A stretch of 6,876 nt of DNA from Bacteroidales bacterium (GTDB lineage Bacteria > Bacteroidota > Bacteroidia > Bacteroidales > WCHB1-69): positions 1-6,876 of the forward strand of contig JAIROC010000242.1 of the NCBI GenBank assembly GCA_031257735.1, written 5' to 3'. Shown here one piece after another: positions 6,457 through 6,876 of the stretch; position 1 is the first letter of the stretch, and the number at the start of each line of letters is the position of its first letter. A program made the translations under genes and the position numbers. The notes beneath the pieces are model-generated. The model was not told the origin of the DNA. It did not search any database and saw only the letters and a program-made list of their open reading frames with translations.

Positions 6457-6876
6457 GAAGGAGAGACAAAAATGAGCAAAAAAGAGATTGCAGAGTGTAT
6501 TTTTTGCATGGATGAGAAAAAAACTGACAAAAATAGTCGAAAATTTATATTTTTGTTCACATATTAAGCTATTTTGTGTTACAAACTTAACAATACGGAC
6601 AAAGTTCACCCATAAACAGCGAATATTAGCCCACATTTTGTGCTTTATTAAACCTCTATATCGACTTTTGTCATTGGTGTAGTGGTAGCCCAATTGAAAA
6701 ATGGTTGCCTCAACATTGTTACGCCGATTGAGAACTGATTGTGGTGTGGCTGAAATTTGTTTGCGTAGCTGACAGATTTCTACCTGTTTTTGATCAAAAT
6801 ATCTTTTTTTATTACCATCATATTTTATCGTCCATTTCTTTTGTTCGGGAGTTTTTCGGGGTGTTGTCTCGTGGGC
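6421..6876 (-). CDS. DDE transposase, C-terminal part, runs off the right edge
   Basis: The minus strand is open without a stop from the right edge to a TGA at 6423-6421, giving 151 residues of a protein whose start is outside the window. The segment LNRRNNVEATIFQLGYHY (window residues 49-66) contains the conserved Glu56 (codon 6711-6709) expected as the last acid of a DDE triad, followed by KSRYRGLIKHKMWANIRCLW and NFVRIVKF, a typical arrangement for IS4/IS5-superfamily transposases. The first two acids must lie to the right. Residues after about 100 are Phe/Leu/Cys-rich and not clearly conserved; they may be a natural tail or read-through beyond the core. I cannot name the IS family with certainty (an IS1182/IS5-like group is the best guess). 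The gene faces the ATPase it interrupts. Confidence 0.75.
   Translation of the reverse strand, partial: AHETTPRKTPEQKKWTIKYDGNKKRYFDQKQVEICQLRKQISATPQSVLNRRNNVEATIFQLGYHYTNDKSRYRGLIKHKMWANIRCLWVNFVRIVKFVTQNSLICEQKYKFSTIFVSFFLIHAKNTLCNLFFAHFCLSFSKIENICYLKN
6472..6567 (+). CDS. Possible small or truncated ORF with good Shine-Dalgarno
   Basis: A 31-residue reading frame starting MSKKEIAECIFCMDEKK and ending KFIFLFTY. It is preceded by AAGGAG at 6458-6463 with an 8-nt spacer, the same kind of site used by the middle component. It contains a CIFC pair (CxxC) like the start of a zinc-ribbon or HNH-type protein, so it might be the front of a gene cut off by the insertion sequence. Against this, it lies entirely antisense to the Phe/Leu-rich tail of the transposase frame, and antisense of such a tail naturally yields Lys/Glu-rich codons. 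No function can be assigned. Confidence 0.25.
   Translation: MSKKEIAECIFCMDEKKTDKNSRKFIFLFTY

Larger units (their letters stand above)
6406..6876 (-). mobile_element. Insertion sequence, 3' end of a DDE-transposase element (partial)
   Basis: From about 6406 the plus strand stops encoding ATPase-like sequence, and the minus strand encodes the C-terminal part of a transposase running to the right edge. The left boundary is placed just after the last native-looking ATPase codon (6403-6405) and before the transposase stop at 6421. The GC-richer CCTCTCCGAGAAGG at 6407-6420 may be part of the terminal inverted repeat. The other end and any target-site duplication are outside the window, so neither can be confirmed. 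The boundary could instead lie further right if only the conserved transposase core (to about 6580) belongs to the element. Confidence 0.6.

Noticed and set aside
6414..6461. GAGAAGG at 6414-6420 and again at 6455-6461 as a target-site duplication or IS repeat
   Set aside because: A 7-bp purine repeat 41 bp apart is weak evidence and neither copy can be tied to a defined IS end without the other side of the element.
1..6876. CRISPR array, tRNA or rRNA genes, toxin-antitoxin pair
   Set aside because: No spaced direct repeats, no cloverleaf-like or rRNA-like sequence, and the only small gene fits an ABC-3C middle component better than an antitoxin.

Overview
The window looks like chromosomal DNA from a member of the Bacteroidota, probably of the Bacteroidales type. 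It is AT-rich, it carries two copies of the phylum's TAnnTTTG -7 promoter element (both TACCTTTG), and its longest gene is the large DUF4175-type membrane/coiled-coil protein of the form found in that phylum. This placement rests on sequence character, not on a database search.

Layout from left to right. Positions 1-195 are non-coding: a minus-strand promoter for a gene beyond the left edge, and a 16-bp perfect inverted repeat (105-178). Positions 196-4018 hold a two-gene minus-strand housekeeping unit: rpiB (ribose-5-phosphate isomerase B) followed by the 1130-residue DUF4175-like protein, with an 8-nt overlap. Positions 4019-4455 are intergenic between divergent units, with a 12-bp palindrome, a possible gene remnant and a good plus-strand promoter.

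Positions 4456-6456 hold a compact plus-strand operon of three genes with very tight spacing (1 nt, then a 4-nt ATGA overlap): a PD-(D/E)XK restriction-endonuclease-like protein with a C-terminal domain ending in HYMYRNCDIG, a 76-residue small protein, and a DUF2326-type ABC/SMC-like ATPase. Together these match the three-part plan of ABC-three-component (ABC-3C) conflict systems: effector plus C-terminal domain, middle component, and ABC ATPase. The inferred logic is that the ATPase senses or handles invading nucleic acid and licenses the nuclease through the small middle component.

The ATPase reading frame stops after 282 codons, shortly after its coiled coil begins, so the ABC signature, Walker B and second half are missing. 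The cause appears to be an insertion sequence: the C-terminal part of a DDE transposase is read on the minus strand from the right edge down to 6421. The system in this strain is therefore probably broken or decaying. A 31-codon plus-strand reading frame with a good Shine-Dalgarno sequence (6472-6567) lies antisense to the transposase tail and leaves the exact insertion boundary open.
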